From assembly GCF_000143965.1 (NCBI RefSeq), contig NC_014365.1:2507501-2571500 (forward strand): DNA of 64,000 bases. The letters are read 5' to 3'. Positions 9,536 to 17,500 of the stretch are shown in pieces (the stretch's first letter is position 1; the number at the start of each line of letters is the position of its first letter). A model generated the notes under the pieces. That model did not search any database. It saw only the letters and a list, made by a program, of their open reading frames with translations, and was not told where the DNA came from. The translations under genes and the position numbers were made by a program. Source of the DNA: Desulfarculus baarsii DSM 2075 (lineage in GTDB: Bacteria > Desulfobacterota > Desulfarculia > Desulfarculales > Desulfarculaceae).

Positions 9536-9853
9536 TCAGCGCCCCGCGGGCGGCCGCGTGAACCACAGCGGCACGTTCCACTCATCGGCGTCCACGGGCA
9601 GGCTGTGGGCCCAGCCCCGCGTGGCCGGACGCGGGCCTTCTCCGCTCCACGCCAGCGGCACGTTCCATTGGTCCACGCCAACCGGGGCGTAGCCGCTCAT
9701 GCGCGGCTGGGAGCGCGGCGGCAGATCGGCCGCGCCGATATAGCCCGGCGGCAGGCTGTTGGCCGCGTCCATGCGCCCCACGTCAAAGGCCTGGGCCGGC
9801 ACGGCCATGGTCAGCGTCGCTACGAGGGCGGCGATGGTTGCCAGATGCTTCAT
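9536..9853 (-). CDS. Small secreted protein with WNVPL repeats (paralog A)
   Basis: 105 residues with a Sec signal peptide (MKHLATIAALVATLTMAVPAQA, cleavage before FDV). The mature part begins FDVGRMDAANSLPPGY and carries DQWNVPL and DEWNVPL, about 30 residues apart. It is Pro/Trp-rich with no cysteine, so it is probably periplasmic or exported with little regular fold. Its neighbour ending at 9979 shares the AxNSLP start and a DQWNVP end, so the two are paralogs. I recognise no family. A strong GGAGGG lies upstream of the ATG. It has its own terminator and is also separated by one from the gene before it. Confidence 0.75.
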   Translation of the reverse strand: MKHLATIAALVATLTMAVPAQAFDVGRMDAANSLPPGYIGAADLPPRSQPRMSGYAPVGVDQWNVPLAWSGEGPRPATRGWAHSLPVDADEWNVPLWFTRPPAGR

Positions 9854-9920
9854 GATCGCCCTCCTTTCCGAAAAGCGGCTTATGCGCTTTCTGAACTAAA
9901 GATAACCATTGCCGGCAACG

Positions 9921-9957
9921 AAAAAAAGCCCGGACGCCTGGGAAAACGCGTCCGGGC
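9921..9957 (-). terminator. Strong intrinsic terminator between the secreted paralogs
   Basis: Perfect 10-bp stem (9928-9937 with 9948-9957), 10-nt loop, then at least seven U residues on the minus strand (A-run 9921-9927). It follows the gene ending at 9979, so paralog A downstream needs its own promoter or read-through. Confidence 0.9.
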
Positions 9958-9978
9958 CGATGATTTTTTATAGCTATA

Positions 9979-10272
9979 TCAGTCGCTAAAGTTTTTTGGC
10001 ACGTTCCATTGGTCCGTGCCCGTGGGCCGGTTTGGGGCCTTGGAGCGGTCGTCGGGGCCAACGGTGCGCGGGTCGCTCCACTGGCGTCGCCATTCGTCCT
10101 GGTCCACCACCCGACGGCGCTGCGGCCCCTGATCATAGGGTTTGCCGCCCTGGCCGCTGAAAAACTCGGGCAAGGAATTGGACGCATCGCCCATGCCCGC
10201 GTCGTAGGCCGCCGCCGGCCCGGCCATGGCCGCCAAGCACAGCGCCGCCAGCAACGCCATGATCCGCCGCAT
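9979..10272 (-). CDS. Small secreted protein with DQWNVP motif (paralog B)
   Basis: 97 residues from ATG 10272, which has GGAGGG six bases upstream; ATG 10278 is too close to that site. Signal peptide MRRIMALLAALCLAAMAGPAAA, then YDAGMGDASNSLPEFF, a charged middle containing DEWRRQW, and a C-terminal DQWNVPKNF. It shares the ASNSLP and DQWNVP features with the next gene downstream. Function unknown. It lies 28 bp after the nitronate-monooxygenase-like gene and may be co-transcribed with it. Confidence 0.75.
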   Translation of the reverse strand: MRRIMALLAALCLAAMAGPAAAYDAGMGDASNSLPEFFSGQGGKPYDQGPQRRRVVDQDEWRRQWSDPRTVGPDDRSKAPNRPTGTDQWNVPKNFSD

Positions 10273-10300
10273 CGACATCCCTCCCCTTCCCCGGCCCGGC

Positions 10301-11266
10301 TCAGGCCGGTTTGATGGCCCCGTGCATCCGGGCCGCCTGGTCGATCATGCGCTCGAACAGCTCTGCCACGCTGGGCAGGTCGTGGACCATGCCCACGCCC
10401 TGGCCGCAACTGATAATCCCTTCATCCAGCTTGCCCTGGTTGAACATGGCCTTGGCCCGCGCGCCGGCCACGATGGAAAGCACCTCCTCCAGGCCGCCGC
10501 CGGCCGCCTCGATCTCGGCGCACTTTTTGGCCGCCTCGTTGGCCCAGACACGGTGGGTGGCCCCGATGGAGCGCATGACCAGCATGGTGTCGGTCTCGCC
10601 GGCGGCCAAAAGGGCCTGCTTGAGGTTGTCGTGGATGGGGCATTCCTTTGTGGCCAGCAGCCGCGTGCCGATGATCACGCCCTGGGCCCCCAGGGCCAGC
10701 ATGGCCAGCAGTCCCCGGCCGTCGCTGACGCCGCCGCCGCCGATCACCGGCAGGCCCAGCGCCTCCACCACCCGCGGGACCAAAACCAGCGTGCCGATAT
10801 CCAGCGCGCCCGTGGCCCCGCCGTTTTCGTAGCCCACCACCGTGACGGCGTCAGCGCCCATGGCCTCGACTTTTTTGGCGTAGCGCACGCCCACGCACTT
10901 GTGGATCCAGGTCATGCCGGCCTGTTTGAAGCGGCCGCACAGCTCCACCGGCGCCGAATGGCCCGAGGTCTCGACGATCTTGACGCCCTGCTCGACCAAC
11001 ACGTCGACGTAGTCGTTGTTGTCGATGGGCCGCATGGAGGGGAACAAGTTGATGTTGACGGCGAAGGGCTTGTCGGTCAGGGCCTTGACGCGCTCGATGG
11101 CCGCGGCGAACTCTTCCCGCGTCTGATAGATGGCCGAGGCCAACACGCCCAGGCCGCCGGCGTTGGAGATGGCCGCCACGAAATCGGCGTCGGAGATCCA
11201 CATCATCGTCCCACCGATGATCGGGTGCTTTATGCCAAGCATCTCGGTGATTTTCGTCTTGAACAT
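10301..11266 (-). CDS. Nitronate monooxygenase-like flavin oxidoreductase
   Basis: 321 residues of the NPD/nitronate monooxygenase TIM-barrel family, FMN-dependent and cytoplasmic. Family marks are the N-terminal HPIIGGTMMW, the central VGYENGGATGAL and the phosphate-binding GGGGVSDGRG followed by GAQGVIIGTRLLAT. Members range from true nitronate monooxygenases to enoyl reductases (FabK-like) and uncharacterised NAD(P)H:flavin enzymes. The sequence does not settle which, and an anaerobe argues against an oxygen-dependent reaction. AGGGAG precedes the ATG. The two small secreted-protein genes follow on the same strand. Confidence 0.85.
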   Translation of the reverse strand: MFKTKITEMLGIKHPIIGGTMMWISDADFVAAISNAGGLGVLASAIYQTREEFAAAIERVKALTDKPFAVNINLFPSMRPIDNNDYVDVLVEQGVKIVETSGHSAPVELCGRFKQAGMTWIHKCVGVRYAKKVEAMGADAVTVVGYENGGATGALDIGTLVLVPRVVEALGLPVIGGGGVSDGRGLLAMLALGAQGVIIGTRLLATKECPIHDNLKQALLAAGETDTMLVMRSIGATHRVWANEAAKKCAEIEAAGGGLEEVLSIVAGARAKAMFNQGKLDEGIISCGQGVGMVHDLPSVAELFERMIDQAARMHGAIKPA

Positions 11267-11513
11267 CGACTCGCTCCCTCTCGCGCCACAGCGCCCAGGC
11301 CCACGATCGGCCGGTTCAGGTTCAATGGGTTATGTTTATTTTTAACATGGCAAAGCCCTCGGCGTATACGGACAAGCATCGCCGCGACGAGCCGCGCGCG
11401 GCCCTTGCCCAGGCCGGGGCGATTGTGGCACTATGTCCTCACCCGCGACGCCCCGCGCGGCGAACATTTTCCAAGGCGATCGGTCGGCCACCCCACCACC
11501 AACAGAGGTTTTC

Positions 11514-13217
11514 ATGTCCGCTCCCACAGGCAAAAACCGCTGGCTCATCGCCGCCTCGGCGGTGGGCATTCATCTCTCCATCGGCTCTGTCTACGCCTGG
11601 AGCGTCTTTGCCAAGCCCATCGTCGGCCAATGCGGCTGGAACCTGGGCCAAACCCAGTTCGCCTTCAGCCTGGCCATCTTGTTTCTGGGCTTGTCGGCGG
11701 CGTTTTTCGGCAAATACGTGGAGAAGCACGGCCCACGCAAGGCGGGGCTGGCGGCGGCGACGCTGTTTGGCCTGGGGCTGGCCGGCTCGGGCCTGGCCGT
11801 CGCCTGGCAAAACCTGGCGCTGTTGTATCTATCCTATGGCGTGATGGGAGGCATGGGCCTGGGCGTGGGCTATATCGCGCCGATCTCGACGCTGGTCAAA
11901 TGGTTTCCCGACAGGCGCGGCCTGGCCACGGGCCTGGCGATCATGGGCTTTGGCTTTGCCGCGCTGATCGGCGGTCCATTGATCCAGCGCCTGATCGTCG
12001 ACATCGGCCTGGCCAACGCCTTTTTCGCCCTGGGCGCGGGTTATTTCCTGCTGATGAGTTGCTCGGCGCTCTACCTGGCCCCGCCGGGCCAGGGCGACCT
12101 GACCGAGCGCGCGCGGCGCGGCGCGGCCGGCGGGCCCAGGCCGACCGAGGACCACTGGCGGCTGACAGCCAAACAGGCCCTGCGCACCCGCCGGTTTTAT
12201 CTGTTGTGGCTGATGCTTTTCATCAACATCACCTGCGGCATCGCCATCATCTCGGTGGCCTCGCCCATGGGTCAGGAGCTGGCCGGGCTCAGCGCGGCCC
12301 AGGCTGCGGCCATGGTCGGGCTGATCGGCCTGTTCAACGGCGGCGGACGCCTGGCCTGGGCCAGTTTGTCCGACTACATCGGCCGGGTAAACACCTACAC
12401 GGCCCTTTTCGCCATCCAGATCATCACGTTTTTTTTGCTGCCCAAGACCAGCGACGCCCTGCTTTTCCAGGGCCTGCTGTTTCTGACCATGACCTGCTAC
12501 GGCGGCGGGTTCGCCTGCGTGCCGGCCTATATCGGCGATATTTTCGGCACGCGGCAGTTGGCGGTCGTCCACGGTTACATCCTGACGGCCTGGGCCGCCG
12601 CCGGCCTGGTCGGGCCGATGTTCGCGGCCCATGTCCGCGAGCACAGCGGCGGCTACTCCGGCATGCTGGGGGCGTTCATCGCCCTTTTCGTCGTGGCCCT
12701 GGCCGTTTCGGTGTTGATCCGCTTCGACCTGAAAAAGCCGGCCGCCGCGCCCGAGCCCCAACTGGCCGACTACGCCTCGATGGCCTATCTGGCCATGCCG
12801 GCCACCTTCCAGGCGTTGGAGCCGATCAGGCGACTGCTGGTCGGTCAGGCCAAGGCCCTTGGCCTGGATCAGCTCAAAGTCGGCCGCCTGGAGCTGGCCG
12901 TGGAAGAGGCCGTCTCCAACGTCTGCCAATACGCCTACAACAACGAGGCCGCGGCCAATAGGGCCGGCTACGCCTATCAAGACACAGGCTCCATCACCGT
13001 GCGCGTCAAGGACGAACCAACGCGGGTGGTGGTCGAACTGGAGGACTCGGGCCTGGCCTTCGACCCGCTGAGCGTGCCCACGCCCGATCTGGATTCGTCG
13101 CTGGAGGAGCGCCAGGTCGGCCGCATGGGCGTGCACCTCATCCGCCAGCTAACCGACGCCCACGACTATTTCCGCCGCGGCGAGGCCAACGTGTTGCGCC
13201 TGGCCATGAACAAATAA
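11514..13217 (+). CDS. OFA-type MFS transporter fused to RsbW-like HATPase domain
   Basis: 567 residues from ATG 11514 (AGAGG six bases upstream). Residues 1 to about 415 form a 12-helix major facilitator of the oxalate/formate antiporter type. Marks are WSVFAKPI near the start, KWFPDRRGLATGLAIMGFG in the loop after helix 4 and a second repeat with GRLAWASLSD. From about 435 to the end lies a soluble GHKL ATPase domain like anti-sigma kinases of the RsbW/SpoIIAB type: ELAVEEAVSNVCQYAY (N box), DSGLAFDP (G1 box) and GRMGVHLIRQLTD (G2 region). The domain lacks a histidine phospho-acceptor. Transport substrate is unknown. The fusion suggests that transport and a serine-kinase or nucleotide-sensing output are coupled. 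Reading is continuous, with no frameshift at the junction. Confidence 0.88.
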   Translation: MSAPTGKNRWLIAASAVGIHLSIGSVYAWSVFAKPIVGQCGWNLGQTQFAFSLAILFLGLSAAFFGKYVEKHGPRKAGLAAATLFGLGLAGSGLAVAWQNLALLYLSYGVMGGMGLGVGYIAPISTLVKWFPDRRGLATGLAIMGFGFAALIGGPLIQRLIVDIGLANAFFALGAGYFLLMSCSALYLAPPGQGDLTERARRGAAGGPRPTEDHWRLTAKQALRTRRFYLLWLMLFINITCGIAIISVASPMGQELAGLSAAQAAAMVGLIGLFNGGGRLAWASLSDYIGRVNTYTALFAIQIITFFLLPKTSDALLFQGLLFLTMTCYGGGFACVPAYIGDIFGTRQLAVVHGYILTAWAAAGLVGPMFAAHVREHSGGYSGMLGAFIALFVVALAVSVLIRFDLKKPAAAPEPQLADYASMAYLAMPATFQALEPIRRLLVGQAKALGLDQLKVGRLELAVEEAVSNVCQYAYNNEAAANRAGYAYQDTGSITVRVKDEPTRVVVELEDSGLAFDPLSVPTPDLDSSLEERQVGRMGVHLIRQLTDAHDYFRRGEANVLRLAMNK

Positions 13218-13281
13218 AGCCGCCCGTCGCCGGGGCGCGGGCCCTGGCCACGAGCGGCGCTTGACGCCAGGCCGGGGGCGC

Positions 13282-13515
13282 TCAGCCGCGCAGCCAGGCC
13301 TCCACCTCGGCCTGGCCGGGAACCTTGCCCACGCACTTGACCTGGCCGTCGATAACCACCGCCGGCGTGCCCATCACGCCGTGGGCGGCGATGTCCATCA
13401 TGCCGGTGACCTTTTGCACCGTGGCGTCCACGCCCACGGCGGCCACGGCCTTGTTCACCACCTCATAGGTCTGCTTGCACTTGGGGCAGCCAGGGCCCAA
13501 CACCTTTATTTCCAT
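13282..13515 (-). CDS. Thioredoxin-like redox-active disulfide protein
   Basis: 77 residues from ATG 13515 (GGAG seven bases upstream; the longer frame to 13566 lacks support). A single thioredoxin-fold domain with the active site GPGCPKCKQ near the N-terminus and the cis-Pro loop MGTPAVVIDG, as in the TIGR00412 redox-active disulfide family. It probably reduces or receives disulfides in the cytoplasm. It is the last gene of the minus-strand ArsR-permease unit, 5 bp after another CxxC protein, so it probably serves metal or metalloid chemistry there. Confidence 0.85.
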   Translation of the reverse strand: MEIKVLGPGCPKCKQTYEVVNKAVAAVGVDATVQKVTGMMDIAAHGVMGTPAVVIDGQVKCVGKVPGQAEVEAWLRG

Positions 13516-13520
13516 GACGA

Positions 13521-14033
13521 TCACTCCATCGGCTGGCCGGAGCGCTCGCACCCTTGGGCCAGCCACTGCTTGATTTTTTCATAGGGCGGCACGGAGCCGA
13601 CCCAAACCGCCCGGCCGTTTATGACCAGGGCCGGCGCGCCGATGACGCCAAACTGGCCGATGCGCCGCAAATCATCGACATGCTCCACATCGGCGGCCAA
13701 GCCCAGCTCGGCGGCGGCGCGCATGGCTAGTTGGGTCAGGCGATGGCATTGGGCGCAGCCCAGGCCCAGAATGCGCACCTCCAAACCGGGCGCGCCGCTC
13801 TGGCCGACTTGGCCACCCAGCGCCCGCCGGAAATGCGCCGCCAAGGCCCGCTCATGGGCCTGCCTGGCCCTGGCCGGGATGTAATTGATCGGCGACAGGC
13901 GGCGCAACAGCTCCGCGCCCACTTCGGCGTCGGAGCGCGCGGCCCAGTCGTCGGCCATCTCGCTCACGGCCTGGTCCAGCCCTCGCAGGCCCACTTGGCG
14001 GCCGTCGATGCCTATCAGGCGCACGTCTTCCAT
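13521..14033 (-). CDS. Thioredoxin-like CxxC protein with extra N-terminal domain
   Basis: 170 residues. The C-terminal half is a small thioredoxin fold with active site GLGCAQCHRL (about residues 90-100) and cis-Pro loop IGAPALVINGRAVWVG. The N-terminal 75 residues (RLIGIDGRQVGLRGLDQAV, later SPINYIPARAR) form an additional helical domain that I cannot name. The gene lies 6 bp after the permease gene and 5 bp before a second thioredoxin-like gene, so all are probably one transcript under the ArsR operator. A role as redox partner for arsenic or another thiophilic metal is an inference. Confidence 0.8.
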   Translation of the reverse strand: MEDVRLIGIDGRQVGLRGLDQAVSEMADDWAARSDAEVGAELLRRLSPINYIPARARQAHERALAAHFRRALGGQVGQSGAPGLEVRILGLGCAQCHRLTQLAMRAAAELGLAADVEHVDDLRRIGQFGVIGAPALVINGRAVWVGSVPPYEKIKQWLAQGCERSGQPME

Positions 14034-14039
14034 GTTTTT

Positions 14040-15227
14040 TCAGCCTGCCAACGCGCCGTAAATCAGCCCGGCGATAGTCGACATGACCACGATGATAGAA
14101 CAGAACACGGCCGTCTTCTTCCAGCCCATGATCCCGCCGATGACCAGCATGTTGGGTAGCGACAGCGCCGGGCCGGCCAGCATCAGGGCCAAGGCCGGGC
14201 CCTGGCCCATGCCGTTGCCCAGCAGGCCCTGCAAGATGGGCACCTCGGTGAGGGTGGCGAAGTACATCAGCGCCCCGGCAAAAGAGGCGAAGAAGTTGGC
14301 CCACAGGCTGTTGCCGCCGACCATCGACTGCACCCACTCGGCCGGGATCACCCCCTGATGGCCGGGCCGGCCCAGCAAAAATCCGGCCACCAACACGCCC
14401 ATGGCCAACAGCGGCATGATCTGCTTGCCAAAACCCCAGGTCGACTGCAACCACATCCCCAACTCCCAACGGGCGAACCAGAAACGCAGCATCGCCGCCA
14501 AGCCCAGCAACAACCCACCGGCCAGCCACCACTTTACGCCATAAAGGGCCGCCCACAAGCCGCCCTCGCCAGGGGCCGGCACGGCGATGGTCGCCGAGAC
14601 CAGAATCAACACCAGCGTCAGCAAGAACAGCGCGTCCTGGGCCAGATTGCGGCCGCTGGGCGTCTCCTCTGGCAGGTGGATCTGGCCGGCGTGGCGCTGG
14701 GCCTCGTCCTTGCGGAAAATAAAGGCCATGAGTAGTCCCGTGACAATGGCGAAGACAATGGCCCCCACCGCCCGGGCCAGGCCCAATTGCCAGCCCAGGA
14801 TGCGCGCGGTAAGCACGATGGCCAGCACGTTGATGGCCGGGCCGGAATACAAAAACGCCGTGGCCGGGCCGATGCCCGCCCCGCGCGTGTAGATGCCGGC
14901 GAACAGCGGCAGCACCGTGCACGAACACACCGCCAGCACAGAGCCCGAAACCGAAGCCACCGAATAGCTCAGCAGCTTGCGGGCCTGGGGGCCGAAATAC
15001 TTCAGCACCGCCGCCTGCGAAACGAACACGGCGATGGCCCCGGCGATGAAAAAGGCCGGAACCAGGCACAGCAATACGTGCTCCCTGGCGTACTCCTGAA
15101 GCATCATGAAGGCCTCGATCAGCGCCGCGCCAACCCTTTCGCCGCCCCACGGCACGAAATAGGCCGCCAAAAAGCCAAGGATCAACCACGAAAGCTTCTT
15201 TAGCTCGTCCTTCAGCTCCTGGTCCAT
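14040..15227 (-). CDS. DUF318/ArsP-like permease
   Basis: 395 residues with about ten membrane helices. The conserved signature CSCTVLPLFAGIYTRGAG followed by FLYSGPAINVLAI marks the UPF0718/DUF318 permease family, which includes ArsP exporters of methyl- and aromatic arsenicals. A second related motif (TEVPILQGLL, LAGPALSLPNMLV) marks the internal repeat. ATG 15227 has GGGAG eight bases upstream. It lies 12 bp after an ArsR-family regulator gene and is followed by two thioredoxin-like genes, so it is probably a metal or metalloid exporter. The actual substrate is not determined by sequence. Confidence 0.87.
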   Translation of the reverse strand: MDQELKDELKKLSWLILGFLAAYFVPWGGERVGAALIEAFMMLQEYAREHVLLCLVPAFFIAGAIAVFVSQAAVLKYFGPQARKLLSYSVASVSGSVLAVCSCTVLPLFAGIYTRGAGIGPATAFLYSGPAINVLAIVLTARILGWQLGLARAVGAIVFAIVTGLLMAFIFRKDEAQRHAGQIHLPEETPSGRNLAQDALFLLTLVLILVSATIAVPAPGEGGLWAALYGVKWWLAGGLLLGLAAMLRFWFARWELGMWLQSTWGFGKQIMPLLAMGVLVAGFLLGRPGHQGVIPAEWVQSMVGGNSLWANFFASFAGALMYFATLTEVPILQGLLGNGMGQGPALALMLAGPALSLPNMLVIGGIMGWKKTAVFCSIIVVMSTIAGLIYGALAG

Positions 15228-15239
15228 CACGACCACTCC

Positions 15240-15584
15240 CTAGTTATGCGATTTTTCGCCCACACCGCCGACAATCTCGATGCGCTCCTGGACGCCGGCC
15301 CGCAGCACGTTGTCCACGCAATCGAAAAAGCCCATCACGCACGGCGCTTGCAAACGATAGTAAACCTGCGCGCCCTGGCGGCGGTCGGCCACCACACCGG
15401 CCGCGCGCAGTTGGGACAGATGCTTGCTGACCGTCGACATGTCCGCGCCCACCAGCTCGGTCAATTGCGCCACGCTCATCTCGCCCCCGGCCAGACGCTC
15501 GACCATCAGCAGCCGCGAGGGATGGGCCATGGCCTTGAGCACCCTGGCCCTGGCCTCCAGCTTGAGTCTGGTCTTTTGATCCAT
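15240..15584 (-). CDS. ArsR-family transcriptional repressor (minus-strand unit)
   Basis: 114 residues from ATG 15584 (GGAGG seven bases upstream); the longer frame reaches across the divergent promoter and is not real. A winged helix with recognition helix TELVGADMSTVSKHLSQLRA and wing DRRQGAQVYYRL. Two cysteines in APCVMGFFDCVDN near the C-terminus are six residues apart and could bind metal or sense thiols. No ELCVC motif is present in the alpha-3 helix, unlike the divergent regulator. It probably represses its own operon through the inverted repeat at 15601-15628. Confidence 0.9.
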   Translation of the reverse strand: MDQKTRLKLEARARVLKAMAHPSRLLMVERLAGGEMSVAQLTELVGADMSTVSKHLSQLRAAGVVADRRQGAQVYYRLQAPCVMGFFDCVDNVLRAGVQERIEIVGGVGEKSHN

Positions 15585-15600
15585 GACGCGTCCTCCGTTT

Positions 15601-15628
15601 ATTTGGTTATATGGCCAAATAACCAAAT
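15601..15628. promoter_or_regulatory. Inverted-repeat operator of the minus-strand ArsR unit
   Basis: Perfect 10-bp inverted repeat, ATTTGGTTAT and ATAACCAAAT, with an 8-bp spacer. It lies 16 bp upstream of the ArsR start at 15584. Size and AT-rich symmetry fit ArsR/SmtB-family sites. The sequence differs from the second operator in the same intergenic space, so each repressor probably reads its own site. Confidence 0.75.
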
Positions 15629-15668
15629 TGTCAAGCGGTCGCGCCCTTGACGCGGCGAAATTTATGTT

Positions 15669-15692
15669 GTATATGAATAATTGTTCATATAC
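15669..15692. promoter_or_regulatory. ArsR/SmtB-type operator of the plus-strand unit
   Basis: Perfect 9-bp inverted repeat, GTATATGAA and TTCATATAC, with a 6-bp spacer. This closely resembles the classical SmtB/CadC operator (ATATGAA-n6-TTCATAT). It sits 10 bp before the ATG at 15703 and next to the AGGAG ribosome site, so binding would block transcription or its start. Confidence 0.88.
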
Positions 15693-15702
15693 AGGAGCAA
15701 TC

Positions 15703-16080
15703 ATGACGGCCAAAAAACAACGCCCCGAAGACGAGCCCATCGCCTGCCAGCTCAAGGTGATTCACCTCGACCGCCTGCGCCAAGCCAAAGCCCAAGGCCC
15801 CAGCGACGACGAGTTGGAGCGCCTCAGCCTGATCTTCAAGGCCATGGGCGACCCCAACCGCCTGAAGATCCTGACGGCCCTCATGGGCGGCGAGATGTGC
15901 GTCTGCGACCTGGCCGCCCACGCCGGTCTTAGCGACTCGGCCATCAGCCACGCCCTGCGCCGCCTGCGCGATCTGGCCCTGGTCAAGCCGCGGCGCGACG
16001 GCCAGATCATATATTATTCGTTGGACGACGCCCACGTGGCCGGCCAGTTGCAACTGGGCCTGGACCATCTGCGGCACTGA
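15703..16080 (+). CDS. ArsR/SmtB-family metal-sensing repressor
   Basis: 125 residues from ATG 15703 (AGGAG upstream). It has the winged-helix core with recognition helix AAHAGLSDSAISHALRRLR. The alpha-3 metal-site motif EMCVCDLA corresponds to ELCVCDL of CadC/ArsR sensors that bind thiophilic metals through the two cysteines. An N-terminal extension with IACQLKVIHLD adds a Cys and a His that could complete the site. It is followed 14 bp later by a Cu/Zn-efflux-type permease and preceded by a textbook operator, so it probably derepresses efflux on metal binding. Confidence 0.92.
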   Translation: MTAKKQRPEDEPIACQLKVIHLDRLRQAKAQGPSDDELERLSLIFKAMGDPNRLKILTALMGGEMCVCDLAAHAGLSDSAISHALRRLRDLALVKPRRDGQIIYYSLDDAHVAGQLQLGLDHLRH

Positions 16081-16094
16081 AGGGACCATGCAGC

Positions 16095-17288
16095 ATGGAT
16101 ACGCTCATCGCCATCGGCCGCGAGGCCTGGCATATCTTGGTCGATTCGTCGGTTTACATGATTTTCGGCCTGCTGGTGGGCGGGCTGGTCAAGGTCTTCG
16201 TGCGGCCGGGTTTCGTGGCCCAGCATCTGGGCCGGGGCCGCTTTTTGTCGGTGTTCAAGGCGGCGCTGCTGGGCGTGCCGCTGCCGCTGTGCAGTTGCGG
16301 GGTGATGCCGGCGGCGGCCTCCTTGCGGCGGCAGGGGGCCAACCGGGGCGCGGTGACGTCGTTTCTGATCTCGACGCCGGAATCGGGCGTGGACTCCATC
16401 GCCATCACCTACGCCCTGATGGACCCGCTGATGACAGTGGCCCGGCCGTTGGCGGCGGTGAGCACGGCCTTCGTCGCCGGCGCGCTGGAAAACCTTAGCG
16501 AACGCGAGGGCCAGGCCCCGATCAAGCCCGACCTCAGTTGCCCGGTGGACGGCTGCTGCGACGGCGTGGATTGCCCGCCCGAGGTTCACGCCGCCCACCA
16601 CGGCTTTGGCCAGAAGGTGCTCGCCGGGGCGCGTTACGCCTTTGGCGAGTTGTGGGCCGAGTTGGCCGGGCTGTTTTTGCTGGGCGTGCTGCTGGCCGGG
16701 GTGATCACCGCGCTTTTGCCGGCGGAGCTGCTCTCCAGCTATCTGGGCGGCGGCTTGGCCAGCATGCTGATCATGCTGGCCGTGGGCATCCCGCTCTATA
16801 TCTGCGCCACGTCATCCACGCCCATCGCCGCCGCGCTGATCCTGAAGGGCGTCAGCCCCGGCGCGGCGCTGGTCTTTTTGCTGGCCGGCCCGGCCACCAA
16901 CGTGGCCTCGCTGACGATGATGACCGGCCTTTTGGGTAAAAGGGCCACGGCCATCTACCTGGCCGCCATCGCGGTGATGTCGGTGTTGTTGGGCCTGGCC
17001 CTGGACGCGGTTTACGTTTGGCTGGCCATCAACCCCCAGGCGGTGATGGGCCAGGCCTCGGAGATCATGCCCCAGTGGCTGCGTTTGGCCGGGGTGGCGG
17101 CGTTGCTTGCCCTTTCGGTCAAGCCGCTGTGGTTGAGCCTGCGCTCCAGGCTGAGCGGGGCCGGCGGCCGGACCTGCGCCGACGATTCTTGCGCCTGCCA
17201 CGATCACGGCCACGGCGCGGCCAAGGGCCTGGTGGGCATCGAGGTCCACGACCACGCCGCCGGCGGTCACGGACATAAGCACAACTAG
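16095..17288 (+). CDS. SO_0444-type Cu/Zn efflux permease
   Basis: 397 residues, about ten membrane helices. The signature LPLCSCGVMPAAASL and ISTPESGVDSIAITYALMDP mark the permease subfamily exemplified by SO_0444, described as Cu/Zn efflux. The second repeat has PLYICATSSTPIAAALI and LLAGPATNVASLTMM. A cytoplasmic loop holds CPVDGCCDGVDCPPEVHAAHH, and the C-terminus is CADDSCACHDHGHG followed by further His residues ending GHGHKHN. Both are plausible metal-collecting segments. It shares a transcript with the metal-sensing ArsR upstream and ends at a strong terminator. Confidence 0.9.
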   Translation: MDTLIAIGREAWHILVDSSVYMIFGLLVGGLVKVFVRPGFVAQHLGRGRFLSVFKAALLGVPLPLCSCGVMPAAASLRRQGANRGAVTSFLISTPESGVDSIAITYALMDPLMTVARPLAAVSTAFVAGALENLSEREGQAPIKPDLSCPVDGCCDGVDCPPEVHAAHHGFGQKVLAGARYAFGELWAELAGLFLLGVLLAGVITALLPAELLSSYLGGGLASMLIMLAVGIPLYICATSSTPIAAALILKGVSPGAALVFLLAGPATNVASLTMMTGLLGKRATAIYLAAIAVMSVLLGLALDAVYVWLAINPQAVMGQASEIMPQWLRLAGVAALLALSVKPLWLSLRSRLSGAGGRTCADDSCACHDHGHGAAKGLVGIEVHDHAAGGHGHKHN

Positions 17289-17308
17289 CCTTGCATGACT
17301 AAATAAAA

Positions 17309-17346
17309 GCCGGCCGCGGACAGCGCCTCCGCGGCCGGCGTTTTTT
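17309..17346 (+). terminator. Rho-independent terminator of the arsR-efflux unit
   Basis: Perfect 12-bp GC-rich stem (17309-17320 with 17328-17339), 7-nt loop, then GTTTTTT. It lies 20 bp past the permease stop. Confidence 0.93.
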
Positions 17347-17500
17347 GTCGCCCAGGTCGGCTCAGTGGTCGAAAGGACGTCTCGCCCCCCGCGCGGAGGT
17401 GGGGCTTAAAACGATATTGAGGCCATATCGGCTGTGCTTTTCGAGAAGTAGGCAAGACGGTACAAGAATCACCCCACCAGGGGCGGCAATGTCAGGTAAA

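Noticed and set aside
10226-12961. A 911-codon plus-strand frame across the NMO gene and the MFS gene
   Set aside because: It is antisense to one real gene and out of frame with another. Its composition is typical of GC-rich shadow frames.
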